A stretch of 64,000 nucleotides of DNA from Prochilodus magdalenae (GCA_024036415.1 JAMWET010001220.1:248001-312000), one strand, 5' to 3'. Counted from the first letter of the stretch, positions 1 to 13,580 are shown. Numbers and translations are program-made. Notes: generated by a model from the letters alone, not told the origin.

Positions 1-1700
1 AACTGAGATCTTACAGTGTTTAGCAATCTGTCAGTTTAAAAATACAGGAATTACTCTAGGTGGGCTTGGTAATGTATCACATTCACTAAAGGTTTGGTGG
101 GTTTCTTTGCATTAAAGAAGGTCTGAATTGAATCAAACTCCCATTTTCATCATTCTTCTGCTTTTGAGAATTCACTCTACACTACCAGTAAACCTAGCCA
201 GATTAAAGATTTTTGGCCTGTGGAAAAACTGAATGAACATTAGTGAGTGTTCAGTGGGTTTTTACCACCCCCCACCCAACCCCATCACCTTTCTTTCTTC
301 AAGATTCTGTCTGACTCTATGGAACAAACTGACCACTTACCCCGTACTGTACAGCCCGCCTTTTACCACTTTACTATAACCATCTCGCTGACAGTCACAC
401 CCCTGATATTTTTCTGCAAAGTGGTTGTACAACAGGCCCCCAAGAAGCCAGCTGCAGTACAATGTTGTCATGAGCCCCTATCTACCACAGCTTCCTGCCT
501 GTCTATTCACCTTCTTTTCCTGGAACCACAGCTGCGTTGACGACAGCTGCACCACACAAAACACAATGCTGGCCAGGTGTGTGCTTATTAAACTGCTTTT
601 TGTGAAGGGAGCTGGAACAGGGACTGAAAAATTAGCCACTTTACATTGGATACCATCCAGTGGCTGGTTTATAAGGACAGATGATGACAACCAGAACAAA
701 CATTTGAGGCTTCACTGATAAGCACATGTTTCACATCAAATTCGTTTCCATTCAGGTGGCCTATCTGACCGTTTCATTGTGGACTAGACAGATGAGACTG
801 ATTTGGAAGTGGAGTTATTTCAAAATCAGGTTCCAAAGGCTGTTCCTACGAGAAGGCGATGTTAGGTCAGATGCTGTGCCAAAAGCCTCCAAATGCCAAA
901 TACTATAGACGTTGTTAATATAGGGTTTAGCCAGACACAGTTCCATCAAAATGGCAATGGTGTCTTTATGTCCAAGCCATTATACAAAGATAAACAATGA
1001 GTATGAGGCAAAGATAAACTTAAGCAATGGGGTAACTAAAGGCTGTTCATGTAGAAGGGTGAGGCGCAATCCTTCACAACACAACAATTCGAGGAAGTTG
1101 CGAGTGGTCTCAGAGAAAAGTGACTCATTACTATCAGGAAACCCTTGAGATGATACTTGCAATCTGTGCTTAGCCAATGATGGAGGATGAGGCCATGCTT
1201 TGGCACGCCAGTCCATTTCTGTCTGTCTTGCACAAACAATTTATATTCTATATTCGACTCTGCTGGAAGTGCGCAAACTGTTACACAAGTGCAGCACTCA
1301 AGTTTGAAAGGCATTTCTGGCACTGTCACAAGGGTGCTGCTATGAATATGTCAGGTTTCCCAGGATTACAGGAATCCATCTGCTACATATAATGTTTTGG
1401 GATTCCACATTCCTTCCTGTGCAAAGTCTACTGACAGTTATGTGCTAAGCACTCATCCCTAGCTAAATGGAAAACAGATATGTGCAGTTGTATTAGACTA
1501 ACAGCGCTCCATTTAAAACTTGTAAAACTGCCTTTAACTTATTGCTAATTCATATGTCTTTAAAACAAGCAGAGGAGAAGTGTAGATTCTAGGCCGCATT
1601 CCTAAAAAGAAAGGGGCCAAAAGGGGTTCCTCTGGCCACAGAATTATTCTTCTATCTTCTATTTAAGCCCTTCCTTTAAGCCAACTCTCACAACCCTGCT
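1..1700. other. Intergenic, nothing recognised
   Basis: Unique-looking sequence with only short overlapping reading frames on both strands. None has a recognisable domain, exon signals or repeat match. Confidence 0.5.
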
Positions 1701-1721
1701 GAAGAAACAGCATAAACCGGA

Positions 1722-1850
1722 ATGCTTTCCATGTTGTATAGGCTGGTTTATGATCATGGTTATTCTGGTTTATAACCATGGTCATACTGGTTGATAAGCA
1801 ACAGACAAAACACAATCAAACAGAACAATGCTGGTTTTGTAGGAAATTAG
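1722..1850. repeat. Degenerate 'ctggttt' short-period repeat
   Basis: Blocks related to 'ggctggtttatgatcatggt' recur about every 25-27 bases across this stretch. The pattern resembles the common fish repeat built on CCAGCATGACCAGCTTAAACCAGC. Related traces occur near 26390, 37750 and 42825. Confidence 0.5.
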
Positions 1851-3530
1851 CATATTGACTTCATACCAGTATACAAAACAACACCCAACAATATAATAAA
1901 AAAAACATTATAATAACATATTATATAAAATATTATATTTTAAACCTCCCACTTGAATAAAATCTCCACCTATGTAACTAATTTGTAATTGAGTAGTTAT
2001 ATGTAGTACAGCAAGACAACAGTGAGAACTCGACATGCAAGGGTTAAGCCCATTAATGCCAGAGTGACTAATATCATAGAGTGATTATTTGAAACTAGAG
2101 GTGTTCCTCGCACAGCATGAAGTCATTTATGAGAGACGAAAGTAATGTTTAAAGGCCAGAAACAAAAGCGAGACTGGCTCTTGCTTTGAATGAGGAAACC
2201 CTTCTTGTCCACTCCTACTGCCTCTGACAGGAAGTGACATACTGGGAGGCTCTTGAGTTATTACTGGAGCATGCCGAAAACACCCACAGCTAAGTACGCC
2301 GGCTTCCTTCTGTAGTAGATTTGAATAAGCTTCGTGTTTGTCATAGCTTTGTGTACAGCACTGGCGGAGCTGAAGACGTAGTGACTCAAAGGTGATGCGA
2401 AGGTGGCTGGTCTGATGAGATTTCTAAAGAGCCTTTTTGATAGTAACTAGACTGGCTCATATCTACCCACTCATTTAGTCTGCTGTTTGTAGGAGTTTGC
2501 CACTAACGTGGCCTATGCGTAGGCAGTAATACCTTAAGTCCTATGAAGTGTCTACCTGGAAAGTCCTGAGAGGTTTGTACAAGATAAGACAGAGGCTTCC
2601 CAGTATTACCTTAAACACACAAAGCTATCGCTGCTCTGAACCAACCAGAAGCACCTCCAATCAGCTATTTATCTGCACTGCCAGGAGATATGAGATAGCA
2701 AGAGGTTACATAGAAATATACAATTACGTGTGTGCACTGTTGTCATAGATCAAATATAGCATTGCTATATCAGTACTGCCTGGATGTTGTTTCTCTGATT
2801 TTGGCTCGTATACCATGCAGTGTACACAAGCTTGTCCCATATTGGTTATATATGGAGCACTTGATCTAACCTAATGTTGGATTTATTAGGCAAACTGATA
2901 AAAAACAGTTGATACTGGGCTTTAGAAAGCTTTAAAAGAATAATGACATATATTCAGTCAGTACTGACGATATTACCGATATGTGTATTTATTGTAATAA
3001 TCGGGCTTTTATAAGCAAGTGCAATTGCATGCTTTCTGACTAAATACATTTTTTAACCTGGCATTTTAATATCATTAGTTAGCTGTTATTAAGATAACAC
3101 CAATTCACTTAACATTTTTATGGCGAATGTAAAATATGTAACATGGATATTTGTTTGAAGAAGAAATTCCATTTTTATGTTTATCATTACCGGCATCTTG
3201 GCATCTTTATTGTTGTCATTTTTTTATATATTGAAATCTCCAGCTACTCCTTGTGTGTTAACATTTATGATGTACAAATAGTGAAAAACATTCATTTCCA
3301 ATTCAAGTTACGGCTAAGCTAACATTTTGGAGATTTTTGAAGGAGATTCAGTATACAGTCATAAGTATGAAGTGCTGAATTGTGTTGCATGCAATCACCT
3401 GTTTTCTGTTGCTTTCAAACTGCCTCCTGAAGCAACATCTGCACAATAACTGTGTATTAGTGTTTCTTAAATTTGATTTCTATGGCCAAGCACCCCTGTG
3501 CAAGACCTATTGTCAGTTTTTTGCAATGCC
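1851..3530. other. Intergenic, AT-rich, nothing recognised
   Basis: A very AT-rich tract at about 1890-1945 is the only notable feature. No exon-like or transposon-like segment was seen. Confidence 0.45.
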
Positions 3531-3534
3531 AAGC

Positions 3535-3790
3535 GATGACAGAGGAGGTGTAAAGCACGCTGCTTCTGGAGAAGAGGAAATGTGTTCTCTGGAATGATGA
3601 ATCATGTTTCACTAGTAGCCTGATGGAGGAATCCGGGTTTGGCAAAGGCCAGGAGAATCCTTTCTCTCAGAATGCATGGGGCCAACTGTATAGTCTGTTC
3701 AAAGGATGAGGGTATTCAGGCCGTTTTTCAGGGCTTGGGTGCCATAGTTTTAGTTAAAGGTGATATTCATTACTACAACATACAACAGTC
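3535..3790 (+). mobile_element. Decayed Tc1-like transposase fragment
   Basis: In shifting frames the plus strand encodes WNDESCFTS, followed by a segment like the DDE-domain core and by GRFSGLGAIVLVKGDIHYYN. WxDES holds the first catalytic Asp of Tc1/mariner transposases. Stops and missing termini show it is a relic. Confidence 0.65.
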
Positions 3791-6700
3791 TTTTTAGTGT
3801 GTGTGGTGTCTAATAGAAAAATAAATTGGAAATTAGAAATATAAAATATATAAATAACTTTGAGGAACAGCTAAATACCCTTATTTACCTTATTCTCTGT
3901 CTATTACAAACATACCACAACACCATTCACATCACTCTGTACATTTCATTTACATACTGAGGATAATTCTGATAATATAAAAAAACTGATAAAATATAAA
4001 TATAATTTATATATTTGTGCCCAGTATTGTCCATTTAGTATGTATGCCAAATAACATGCCCGGCTACCAATAAAGCAAATCTGATTCTGATGCTTATCTG
4101 AAGTACAGACAAACATTTATAGCACGTCTACACACACAGGCAGTCTAAAATCACCTGGGTTTAACTCCTACAGAGTTCACATAAGCCTACTCAGTTGAAC
4201 ATGGTGGGAGTTAACCGTAGTAGAGTTCGTTTTACAGTGCTGATTTTACTGTGTAGGTGTTGAGGGTGAAACCCCACTAAAAACCCACACCAACCCCAGT
4301 CTGCTCCCTTTTTCCTGGAAATACTCTCTATAGCTCTGCCTTGATGTACTTCTCTGAAGACCTGTATGAATAAACCCCAAGACTTTCCCACTACAAACAC
4401 TTTCTTAGCACTGTAGGAAGTACACAGTTCTTAAGTCTGTCGATTCTGGTTAAAAAAAGAGAAATGGTTCCTATAATAGGATTTAAAAGTAACTAGTTTG
4501 TCACTATCTGCACAGAAGTGACTTCGTGTTTAGTCCAAATGAGGAAACAGCCAACTTGATGAGAATGGATAGAAATAAATATGAAATAAACATTCATACC
4601 GTACTTACTGGTACTGGACTCGGTGGACAGAATATGTTAAAATAGCAGGGACAATTTATTAGTGCTATGAGCTGAATATTCTCTGTTCTCCATGTTTGAT
4701 ATCAGCAAACAGCAAAAAAGTCAAATAGCAATAAATACAGAATTATAAACTACAGCTGGCAACAGTGTTTACAAACTGCTATGTTAAAAAAAAACCTAAA
4801 TTACACTTAATTACACTTAAACGTGTTCATATTAGAATGTACAACATCAAATTTGCACTTTGCAGCAGTAACCAGTCCAGTGTATGGGTGTGATGGCACA
4901 GTCCACATAGATGTGCATCATATAAAAACAAGGCAGTGATTGATGCTGTAGATTGACTTTAAACTGTTGATCAGATGGTCATACTGGACAATAAGAATCC
5001 ACATCTCTCAGTTAATAATAACCATCAGGCATTCAGCCAAGCCTAAAAGAGTATAAATAGGATTTTCTATTTGAAAATGTATATAAGGAAATCTGGGGGA
5101 GCTAGTTTGACTTGGCCTGATGCCCAACAGATGAGCAAACAGTTTAAAAAGAGGGATGATTTTTGGGGGAGCAATGAAGGGGCAGGTGTGCGTGTGGAGC
5201 AACTGCAAATGGTTTATAAGGCTCACAGGCCAAGTAGGAGGGGCTCTTTGTAGAATTTTGCTTAGGGCCCTGGGGAGGTGGGGACAAGCTCTGATTATGT
5301 TTGCCTTTACCATTAAGAATCCATCTGGCTGAGCAGTTGAAAAATGCAACAAAGGTCATGAAGAAAATAGGTCAGTGATAGTAATTAAACTATATTACAA
5401 TTTTCCATTTCCCCAATGCTTTACACTTTTTCTTTTTTTTTTCACAGATTGCTACTTTTATTTCTGGCCTTGAATACAAATGGCAGTTTTGATACAAATT
5501 GCTGCTCTGTGAAGTGCACTGTACAGTTTTGCAGAGGTTGAAAAGCAGTTATGCTGATTCAGATCTGTGGTAAGTTTTGCAGGCATAGTTTTATGATGTT
5601 TAACTACTTGCTTGGCTTTATAGCTCAGATAAGCATCCAGGGTATCTGAGTATTGACTTGGCAATAGATTTTGACTATACTTGTCATGAGGGCTTCCTTT
5701 GTAACATATGAGAACACTGAGGTGTAACACATTCAGCAGGTTGATGGGACACGGGGAGACTGTGGGACGAAAAAAGGGGGTTCCCCAGTGAACTCTCCTC
5801 ATAATGTTGAAGATTAATATTGGCTGTGTTGAGCTCAGGTTCAGAAAAAAATCCTTTTAATAATTCTTTTTATCTTAGTCTAGCACAACAGATGTCCAGG
5901 TGACTGTCCCAAGTGGAGCAAATTGAAGTTGACACTATTGCTTGGACCCCCAGCTTTGCCACTATCATCTGTGACTGGAAGACCAAGAGGGCAATTGACA
6001 TCACTCAGTTTGTGTGGTTGAATGGACCTCCCTCTCCCATCATCATTCAGCATGATGTTAGCCAACATGGGCATCTGTTAGCTGATGTAACAGAACTGGC
6101 AGTTAGCATACTGCTCTAATCTGTCCAATGATGTTGAGTTAGCAGCAGTTAAAAGATGGTGGGTGGTTGTAGGTGTCTCAGAGGAAACACTCTACCAGCT
6201 TGAAAGCATGTTGTGAAAGGAGGAGAGCTAGTGAGTGGAATCAGACAAGGCTAGGTAGGGGGTGAGGATAAAAATAGGTGTCCACTCAGTAGAGGCCAAC
6301 TTTTTACTATCTATTTTACTTGACCTTGTTCTAAATTACCCACCACTGCTTACAGTTACAGAGGTAAACAAGGCTTCTGAACATCAAAGACTCTTTCATA
6401 CATGCCAGCGTTTCCCAACACTGAACAAACAGCGTCATATGCATGAGTAGTTAATAAATTGATGTCACAAGCCAGTGGTTTTTACTCAGCAATACTCAGC
6501 TCTTTTGAGGGAGGACTCTCACAGCAGTAGAATTGGTGACAAGGAGTAGTAGATATCAAGTTAATTGGAGAAAGCATTATTATGATTTGTAGACATGTTA
6601 TAAAGATATATTCATTATTGATTTGTTCTGGTGTAAATGAAGCCCTGTCAGGCATAGATTATCATGATGTAGACCATTTTGTGTACCATAAAATTCATGC

Positions 6701-6890
6701 ACCATGCAGTTCCTCACATATTAAAGTGCAGATTGCCAGGCCTCACTTCTAGGCCCTACATTAAAGTAGCGTTTAACCTTTGGGGGAAAAAATTTACTAA
6801 GTGCAAAATGTATGTGTATGTATTTAGCAACATATTATTTTCCAACATGGGAATTTAGTATGCAGCATGCAGGGCTGCACCTTTATATAG
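3791..6890. other. Intergenic with traces of old repeats
   Basis: At 4068-4090 'aataaagcaaatctgattctgatg' resembles the 3' tail of a fish LINE. A T-rich tract lies at about 5427-5443. An open frame of 114 codons at 5802-5458 (minus) has no recognisable motif. Positions 6021-6110 belong to a dispersed repeat listed separately. Confidence 0.4.
6021..6110 (+). repeat. Dispersed repeat, copy 1
   Basis: The text 'gggcatctgttagctgatgt' and its flanks recur in diverged form at 23842-23916, including 'ctccct', 'tagcca', 'tgggcatc', 'ttagctgatgtaa' and 'gcagtta'. The class is unknown; no termini were found. Confidence 0.4.
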
Positions 6891-6893
6891 ATA

Positions 6894-8350
6894 TAATATC
6901 TCACAAAAGTGAGTACACCCCTCACATTTTTGTAAATAGTTTATTTGATCTTTTAATGGATCAACACTGAAGATATGACACTTTGATACAATGTACAGTA
7001 GTCATTGCACAGCTTGTATAACAGTGTAAATATGCTGTGCCCTCAAAATAACTCAACAGCCATTATCTAATGTCTTATGTCTAAACCAGTGGCAACGAAA
7101 GTAAGTACACCCTTTAGTGAAAATGGCCAAACTGTGCTCAATAAGCCATTTTCCCTCCCCGGTGTTATGTGACTCGTTAATGTCACAAGGTCTCAGGTGT
7201 AAATGGGGAGCAGGTGTGTTACCGCTCTCACACTCTCTCATACTGGTCACTGGAAGTTCAACATGGCACCTCATGACAAAGATTTCTCTGAGGATCTGAA
7301 ACAAAGAATTGTTGCTCTATATAAAGATAGCCCAGGCTATAAGAAGATTGCCAACGGCCTGAAACTGAGCTGCAGCACAGTGGCCAAGACCATACAGTGG
7401 TTTAACGGACAGGTTCCACTCAGAACCGGCCTCGCCATGGTCGACCAAAGAAATTAAGTGCACATCCAGAGGTTGTCTTTTGAAAATAGACGTAGGAGTG
7501 CTGCCAGCATTGCTGCAGAGGTTAAAGGGGTGGGGAGGGGGTCAGCGTGTCTGTGCTCTGGCCATATGATGCACACTGTATCAAATTGGTCTGCATGGCT
7601 GTCATCCCAGAAGGAAGCCTCTTTTAAAGATGATGCACAAGAAGCCCGCAAACAGTTTGCTGGAACTGTCCTGTGGTCCTGTGGTCTGAAGAAACTAATC
7701 TAGTTCAAACAAGTGTGTCTTGCCTATAGTCAAGCATGGTGGTGGGAGTGTCATGGTTTGGGGCTGCATGAGTGCTGCCACTGTGAGGAGCTACAGTTCA
7801 TTGAGGAAACCATGAATGCCAACCTGTACTGTGACCTATTGAAACAGAGCATGATCTACTCCCTACATGATAACGACCCCAAACACGCCTCCAAAACCAC
7901 CACTACCATACTGAAGAAACTGAGGGTAAAGGTAAAAACCCTGTTAAGCATCTATGGAGCATCAACGGAAACGGAAGGTGGAGAAGCACAAGGTCTCTAA
8001 CATCCACGTTGTCATGGACGGGTGGAAAAGGATTTCAGTGGCAACCTGTGAAGCTCGAACTCTATGCCCAAGAGAGTTATGGCAGACCTGGAAAATAACA
8101 GTGGCCACACAAATTATTGACACTATGGGCACAGTTTGGCCATTTCAACTTAAGAGTGTATTTGTTGTACATTAATGGCTAAGTTATTTTGAGGGCACAG
8201 CAAATCTACACTGTTATACAAGCTGTACACTGACATTTTACATTGTATCAAAGTGTCATATCTTCAGTGTTGTCCCATAAAAAAATAAAATAATAAATAA
8301 TAAAATATTTGCAAAAATGTGAGGTGTGTACCCACTTTTGTGAAATACTG
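6894..8350 (+). mobile_element. Near full-length Tc1/mariner element, inactivated
   Basis: The element is about 1.46 kb and bounded by TA at 6892-6893 and 8351-8352. Its inverted termini read 'atctcacaaaagtgagtaca' on the left and the near complement 'tgtgtacccacttttgtgaa' on the right. Subterminal blocks such as 'gaagatatgacactttgata' and 'cttgtataacagtgtaaat' are also inverted. Terminal mismatches show age. A second, shortened copy of the family lies at 43755-44510. Confidence 0.88.
7263..8130 (+). pseudogene. Tc1-like transposase pseudogene
   Basis: It starts MAPHDKDFSEDLKQRIVALY and continues to KKIANGLKLSCSTVAKTIQW, the first helix-turn-helix of the paired-like DNA-binding domain. The frame then breaks near 7405 and again several times. 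Downstream parts in other frames include the GGGSVMVWGCM-type core (7738-7770), a NDPKHASK block with the second catalytic Asp, and a decayed C-terminus. No intact transposase remains. Confidence 0.8.
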
Positions 8351-8352
8351 TA

Positions 8353-10290
8353 CTAACTAAAACTCACAACTTAGGAGCTCCACTGAACCTGGCATAAATC
8401 CCATTCACAAAAATTTTACAAAACTTGATTTCTTGCATTGTTATTGCTCCTTTTGTAATGTAATGTCCTGCTTTCTTAAAGAACTTATCAGCACTGTTGT
8501 GATGCGTGTGTCCATATTAGGTCTCAGTTTCTGTGGTGAAATCTCCACATCCCCTCCTTTTGTTTCTTCAACAGAGAGGGCTCCAAAGAGCCTTGAACCT
8601 GAACCAACCCACTATCAGATCCCCTAACTTTATGGGATGGCCTAGAAAACATAAGCATGATGCACATCAAGTAAGAGCTTGTACAGGCTTAGGGCAAAAG
8701 GTCAGGACCTCAGTCCCGTCTGTGCTTAAGCCTTATTGAACCAAATATTATTCCCCTATACAGCTGCCCTTGTTTCTGCAGATGAGTCATGTCAAATGGG
8801 ACATCCAGTTCACCCGCATGTACGCACATGTGATTCTATTTGACGTGATGAAGTGAGAAGCAATAGCCCAGATTCAGAGTCGCAGTTCATTGACGATGGG
8901 TTCTCAATCAGCCATGCAAACTTATTTCAGTGTAATTATGATAGAGAAAGAGCTTTAATCAGAACTTATTTGCTTCCTATCAGGTCCTATTCCAGTAACT
9001 GCTTACCTAGAATTTCTTTGGTATTCTTATGTGCACATGAACAGAGCCATTCAAATTCCCACGGGCTGGTAAAACAGGGCCACTCTTGCATGTCACATGT
9101 GCTTCTGAGAAACGATTTGAATAAGGTAAATTAATAAGATGTGCTGTTTTCAGACATGCAGATGGGACAGTATACCCATTGTGGTTCACATAGTCATGCA
9201 AAAAAAATCTATAAATCAAATTGTCACTGTTTTCAACAAGAACCTACAAGACTATGGCTGCATTGTGTAATTCTCAGGAAGTTTACTACAGCGGAATTGC
9301 ACAAGCTGGCTGCACAATACTGGAATTTTGCTATGTATTGTCATCAGCAAATTCCCGGTGTTAAAATCATTATCCACTTATACCCACATTAGCCGGATGA
9401 CATAATTCCGATCAGCTTAGAAAGGATGCTATCAAAACCCGAAGGCAAGAACACTGAAGTGACTAAGGAGAACTCAGCGCTCCTTTTAAAGGTTGTGTGG
9501 GATCCAGAGTTGAGGCAGTCAGTGGAAGGTAGAAACAGCGCCCTCCACAGGAGGATCACCATGAAGACAGTTTTTTGGTGTTCCAAAGGCATCAATGTGG
9601 ATCATAGGAAGGGAATTTGTATGATTTCATGCAAATTAAACAAACTCACTTATTAGCCCTAACTAAAATCATTTGTGACCAATGTGGTTCTTCTTTTTCA
9701 GAACATCCACAGATCTTTTTAATAGGATGATTCAAAACTATGCCTAAACCTTTACATTAGTGACCCCACGGAAAGCCACACGCATCACTCTCCTTCACTA
9801 TAGCCAAGCCATCTGGTGTTCATTATTGTCTTTTACAACCTGCAGTCTTTTTTCCAATGGAAACAGATACAGAACTCTATAGTCAGCTGCAATGTGCTGC
9901 AGCTGTGATAAAAGTTTTGAGGAAACAATCGAGACAGATGGTTCCCCTCTGTGAAAGCAGTAGGCCGGTAATGAGTTTTGTAAACAAGAGGCTTGGTTGA
10001 CCTAATATAAAGCCTTATCTAGGAAAGCCCTCTCTTCTGTCCTCTATATTGTCACGGTGCCTCATTGTATGACGTTCCCGACAGAACATTGTGTAGGCAG
10101 AAAAATGAATAGTTTGACAAAACAAAATACACAATATTCCCTTGCTTCTAAACATCAGCCAAGGCAGGCTTAGTGTACAACATTGCTTCTTTAGTTTCGC
10201 TGCTAAAAACTGGATTACTGGTTTCAATTATGGTTTATTTACAGTATTACACCCTTATATCATGCTATACTATCCTCCATTAGCAAATAG
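8353..10290. other. Intergenic, nothing recognised
   Basis: Only short shadow frames are seen. No repeat family, exon or RNA gene could be supported. Confidence 0.45.
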
Positions 10291-10292
10291 AC

Positions 10293-10325
10293 CATTCATA
10301 CTGCTACACAGCTAACAGCATAGTA
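10293..10325 (+). repeat. 33-bp direct repeat, left copy
   Basis: The stretch beginning 'cattcatactgctacacagc' is identical to 10880-10912 over 33 bases. It interrupts the Tc1-like fragment that continues at 10326 (compare 12958-12966 in the related copy). Confidence 0.8.
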
Positions 10326-10860
10326 TGCCTCCTCCACCAAACTTTACTGATGCTATTGTGCAGCAAGCCTTTCACCAAGCCAGTGCTTGGTATGTTATGG
10401 CGATGCTTAGCCACAGAAACCCATTTCATGCCTCTGACACGCTTCTAGGACTAATGATGGTTCCAGAGATAGCTTAAAACACTGCAATCTGTACAGTGTG
10501 GCAGCCTACCTTCGTATATTTGTCAAACAAACTAATGATATCCAAGCCAGAGGATTGGGAGGAGGCAACAGTGGCAAAGAACAAAACTCCCTTAGAGTCA
10601 AGAAGAAACCTTGAGGAGAACCAGGCTCAAGGGGGGAACTTATCCTTCTCAGTTTATTCCTGGATGAAAAGAGAAAGACAGCTAATGGGGAAAGAAACTT
10701 GGAACATCTATTAGATACATTCTGATTAATTCAGGTCGTACTCATTGGAGGATTTGAGTAATCTACTGCTTCATGGCTAAGCCTAGAGACTCCATGTCAC
10801 TTACAGATGACTGGGGTAGATCTAGCAGATTTATTATACATGAATATCATATTGTACTAG
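10326..10860 (-). mobile_element. Tc1-like fragment, copy A, with nested insertion
   Basis: Positions 10326-10530 and about 10755-10860 align with the minus-strand Tc1-like fragment at 12950-13390. Shared blocks include 'cctccaccaaac', 'ccaatgcttggta'-like text, 'aacccatttcatg', 'ttccagagatag' and 'actggggcagatctagca'-like text. About 220 bases between (10537-10755) are absent from the other copy. They resemble a common fish repeat with 'gaaaccttgaggagaaccag'; its class is not certain. Confidence 0.6.
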
Positions 10861-10879
10861 CTTTTGTTGGCAAATTGAA

Positions 10880-10912
10880 CATTCATACTGCTACACAGCT
10901 AACAGCATAGTA
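10880..10912 (+). repeat. 33-bp direct repeat, right copy
   Basis: Identical over 33 bases to 10293-10325. The upstream bases 'ggcaaattgaa' and 'agcaaatagac' are also similar, so the duplication may extend to about 44 bases. Confidence 0.8.
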
Positions 10913-12725
10913 CTGTTTATTAAACTGAGCAAGACATTACAGCAGTGGCATTCAATTCTATCACTCATTAACACTTTATTGATGGGAGTCATCAAATTAT
11001 ATAACCAAACTATAGCAGTAGTGCATAAACTAAACACCAACACCAACAAGAATACTATGTAAATGCATTCAAATGTGTCAAATTTGTGTTAGGGGTAACA
11101 TGTTAAAATAAAACCAAAAAATTTAAAGCTAAATTAAAAACAAAATTTAACTATACAGAATTCTGGGAAGCTCCACACCCGTCACTACGGTATTCAGAGA
11201 ACAAAACTACAGACCAAACTACAGAGCTTCAAGGTGCTTTGCAAATAACAGCTAATTACCATAAAACCCAACATTCCCAGGCAACTTCCTGAAAAGCAAT
11301 GTGTCATACTGAAAGGCACAGTTTGGCAGGAAATCTAATTGGCATGATTCACTTGGCCCAGATGCAGTTGATCAGGCTTAGCATGTTTGGTTTCTAAAGT
11401 TGGTTTTTAATTTGAGATGCTAGGCTAACGGCGCAAACAAGCACTGGAATTGGATTATCACAAATTGTGTCTTAGCTTGCTCAGAATACATTCAGATCAT
11501 TGTTTGTTTTGTACAGACACATCAAAACCAAAGGTTTTCCTCATGGGTGAATGATGGGGCAGCCATTGTGAGTAACTAGAACAACTTTAATTTTCAGTAG
11601 AATTTGATGACCAAAGGCAGAGCCACAATAAACCTTGAACACACAGATGGTGAAGTTGACTTAGCAGAGGAACAAAGCTAGTGTACAATGAGCATCCAAA
11701 CAATGTCCTATTATGATTCTGAATACCACATTTTCATGTATGTTTGAACTTGAGTACACACATGAGCAAATGCTGGAGCCACCAGTGACTAACTGCACAA
11801 GGCAGAATGTTTGAAGTGACCAACATCTGCCCAGTGTCCATCTGCCCCGGCGTCAGCAACTGCTTAAGTTTGAGTCTTTTTATTTAAACACAGCAGCGCT
11901 TATAAAAACAGACATATAAAGACACTCAGTTTATGCTACATAACATCAGGTGGTGTCTGTGCTTTTTTAAGGTGCAAGTGCAACTAAACGAGTACAGTAT
12001 CAAGCCGATCAGTATCAGTATCAATGCAACCCTGATGTCTTTGATGAAACTGAAACCAATTCACCAATTTAACATTTCATTCCACCTTAAATGGTACTGC
12101 AGTTACCACCATCTGTAAAGATGGCAGGATGCAGCTGTTGCATTCTTTAAGGCGGGATCGAAAATTTGAAAAAGCTTCAGAAACCTCAATTTTTGTGAAC
12201 TTTCGCCTGACTGTTTACTGTTTGTACAAATTGGCGGGCAACATACAATTTTTGTTGCTTTATTATTATTTAAGACAATAATATCTTAATATCCTAGAGA
12301 ACTTCTGGCTAATACAGTTAGGATGCTATCAATTAAGAATATGATACCTACATTGTGACAGAGTAGTGCTACAAAGGAGAATGTTGACAAGGTTGACAAG
12401 TTAGCTCCAATTTTATTTTAAAGATTTGAATAGGATACATATAGGATTCATAGAGAGGCAAGATCGGTGACAGTCCCAGTCCAGGGTTTGTTAGCAACTT
12501 TGGCCTAGTCTTGGCTGAATGACTGCATCTGGGGTAAGTGATGAATCATTTAAATTAGATTTTTTGTTGAACTACAGCTGTAAGAATAGATTACTTTGTG
12601 CCAACTCACACCAAAAACAGAGTAACAGACGTCTATGTCACCCAGAGACATTTATCATGTAAGTATTGCTAAAACTACTAAAACTATATATCATATAAAC
12701 AATTATTTCTAAAAAGCAAACTTTG
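10913..12725. other. Intergenic, nothing recognised
   Basis: AT-rich sequence without exon signals. A short inverted relation ('attctgggaagc' near 11160 and 'cattcccaggcaac' near 11272) hints at an old element but is too weak to call. Confidence 0.4.
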
Positions 12726-12730
12726 GACTT

Positions 12731-12800
12731 AAATTAAATTAAATTAAATTAAATTAAATTAAATTAAATTAAATTAAATTAAATTAAATTAAATTAAATT
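12731..12800 (+). repeat. (AAATT)n microsatellite, 14 perfect units
   Basis: AAATT is repeated without interruption for 70 bases. The perfect array suggests an unstable, probably variable locus. Confidence 0.97.
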
Positions 12801-12944
12801 TATTTGGTTTTTTAGAAGGTACAAATTTATGGCATAGCAGTTATGTATTTTTATGAATAAAAAGCACCAAAATTAAAAGCTGCAGCACTTTGTAATCTTG
12901 TCCTTTACTGGAAAGAAGAGGCCAAAACCCTGAAAAAGAATCCC

Positions 12945-13390
12945 CAGACCATTATGCCCCCTCCACCAAACCTTACGGTTGGTATTGTAGTAAATGGTAG
13001 CCTTCTTCTAGCATGTGCCAAACCCAGATTTATCTATCGAATAGATGAATAGTGAAGTGTAATTCATCACTCCAGAGAATGCGTTTCCTCTGCTTTAGAG
13101 TCCAGGGGCAGCGTGCCAATGCTTGGTACGTAATGCAGCTGCTCGGCCTTAAAAACCCATTTCATGACTCTGGCTGGGTCCTTGTACTGATGTTGCTTCC
13201 AGAGATAGTTTGAAACTCTGTAGTGAATGATGCAATGGAGGAAATGCGATTCTTACACACTTGGCAGCACTCAGCAGCCTTCCTTTGTGAATTTACTTCG
13301 TGACAAAGTTGTAATAGCTCCTAGATGCCTCATGCCATATTAATATCACTTACTGGGGCAGATCTAGTATTTTTTGAATTAAGCATAGTG
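12945..13390 (-). mobile_element. Tc1-like transposase fragment, copy B
   Basis: The minus strand encodes LWSDELHFTIH, IWVWHMLEEGYH and, past stops, a GLVEGA-type remnant of the usual GGGG-MVWG block. WSDE carries the first catalytic Asp. Frames are broken and no inverted termini were found. Confidence 0.7.
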
Positions 13391-13580
13391 GGGAACAGAC
13401 ATGGGTGAGGCCAATTGAGTGACAAAATCAGCATTTCAGGCCTTTCCTGAAGTTGTTTTTAATATGTCACTGTCTGTGAATGCAATCATGCCACAGTCGA
13501 ATGTTATATAGTTGATAAATACTATACTCTACACCGGAGCTCTATACTGAGTCACTGTAAACCTACTACAAAGTAAAATA

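Noticed and set aside
5458..5802. 114-codon minus-strand frame
   Set aside because: Composition and length fit chance. No motif or exon signals.
10293..10912. 33-bp repeats as a target-site duplication
   Set aside because: Far too long for Tc1 (TA only) and the left copy lies inside the element, not at its edge.
12731..12800. CRISPR-like array
   Set aside because: It is a 5-base microsatellite without spacers in a eukaryotic genome. No CRISPR features exist in the window.
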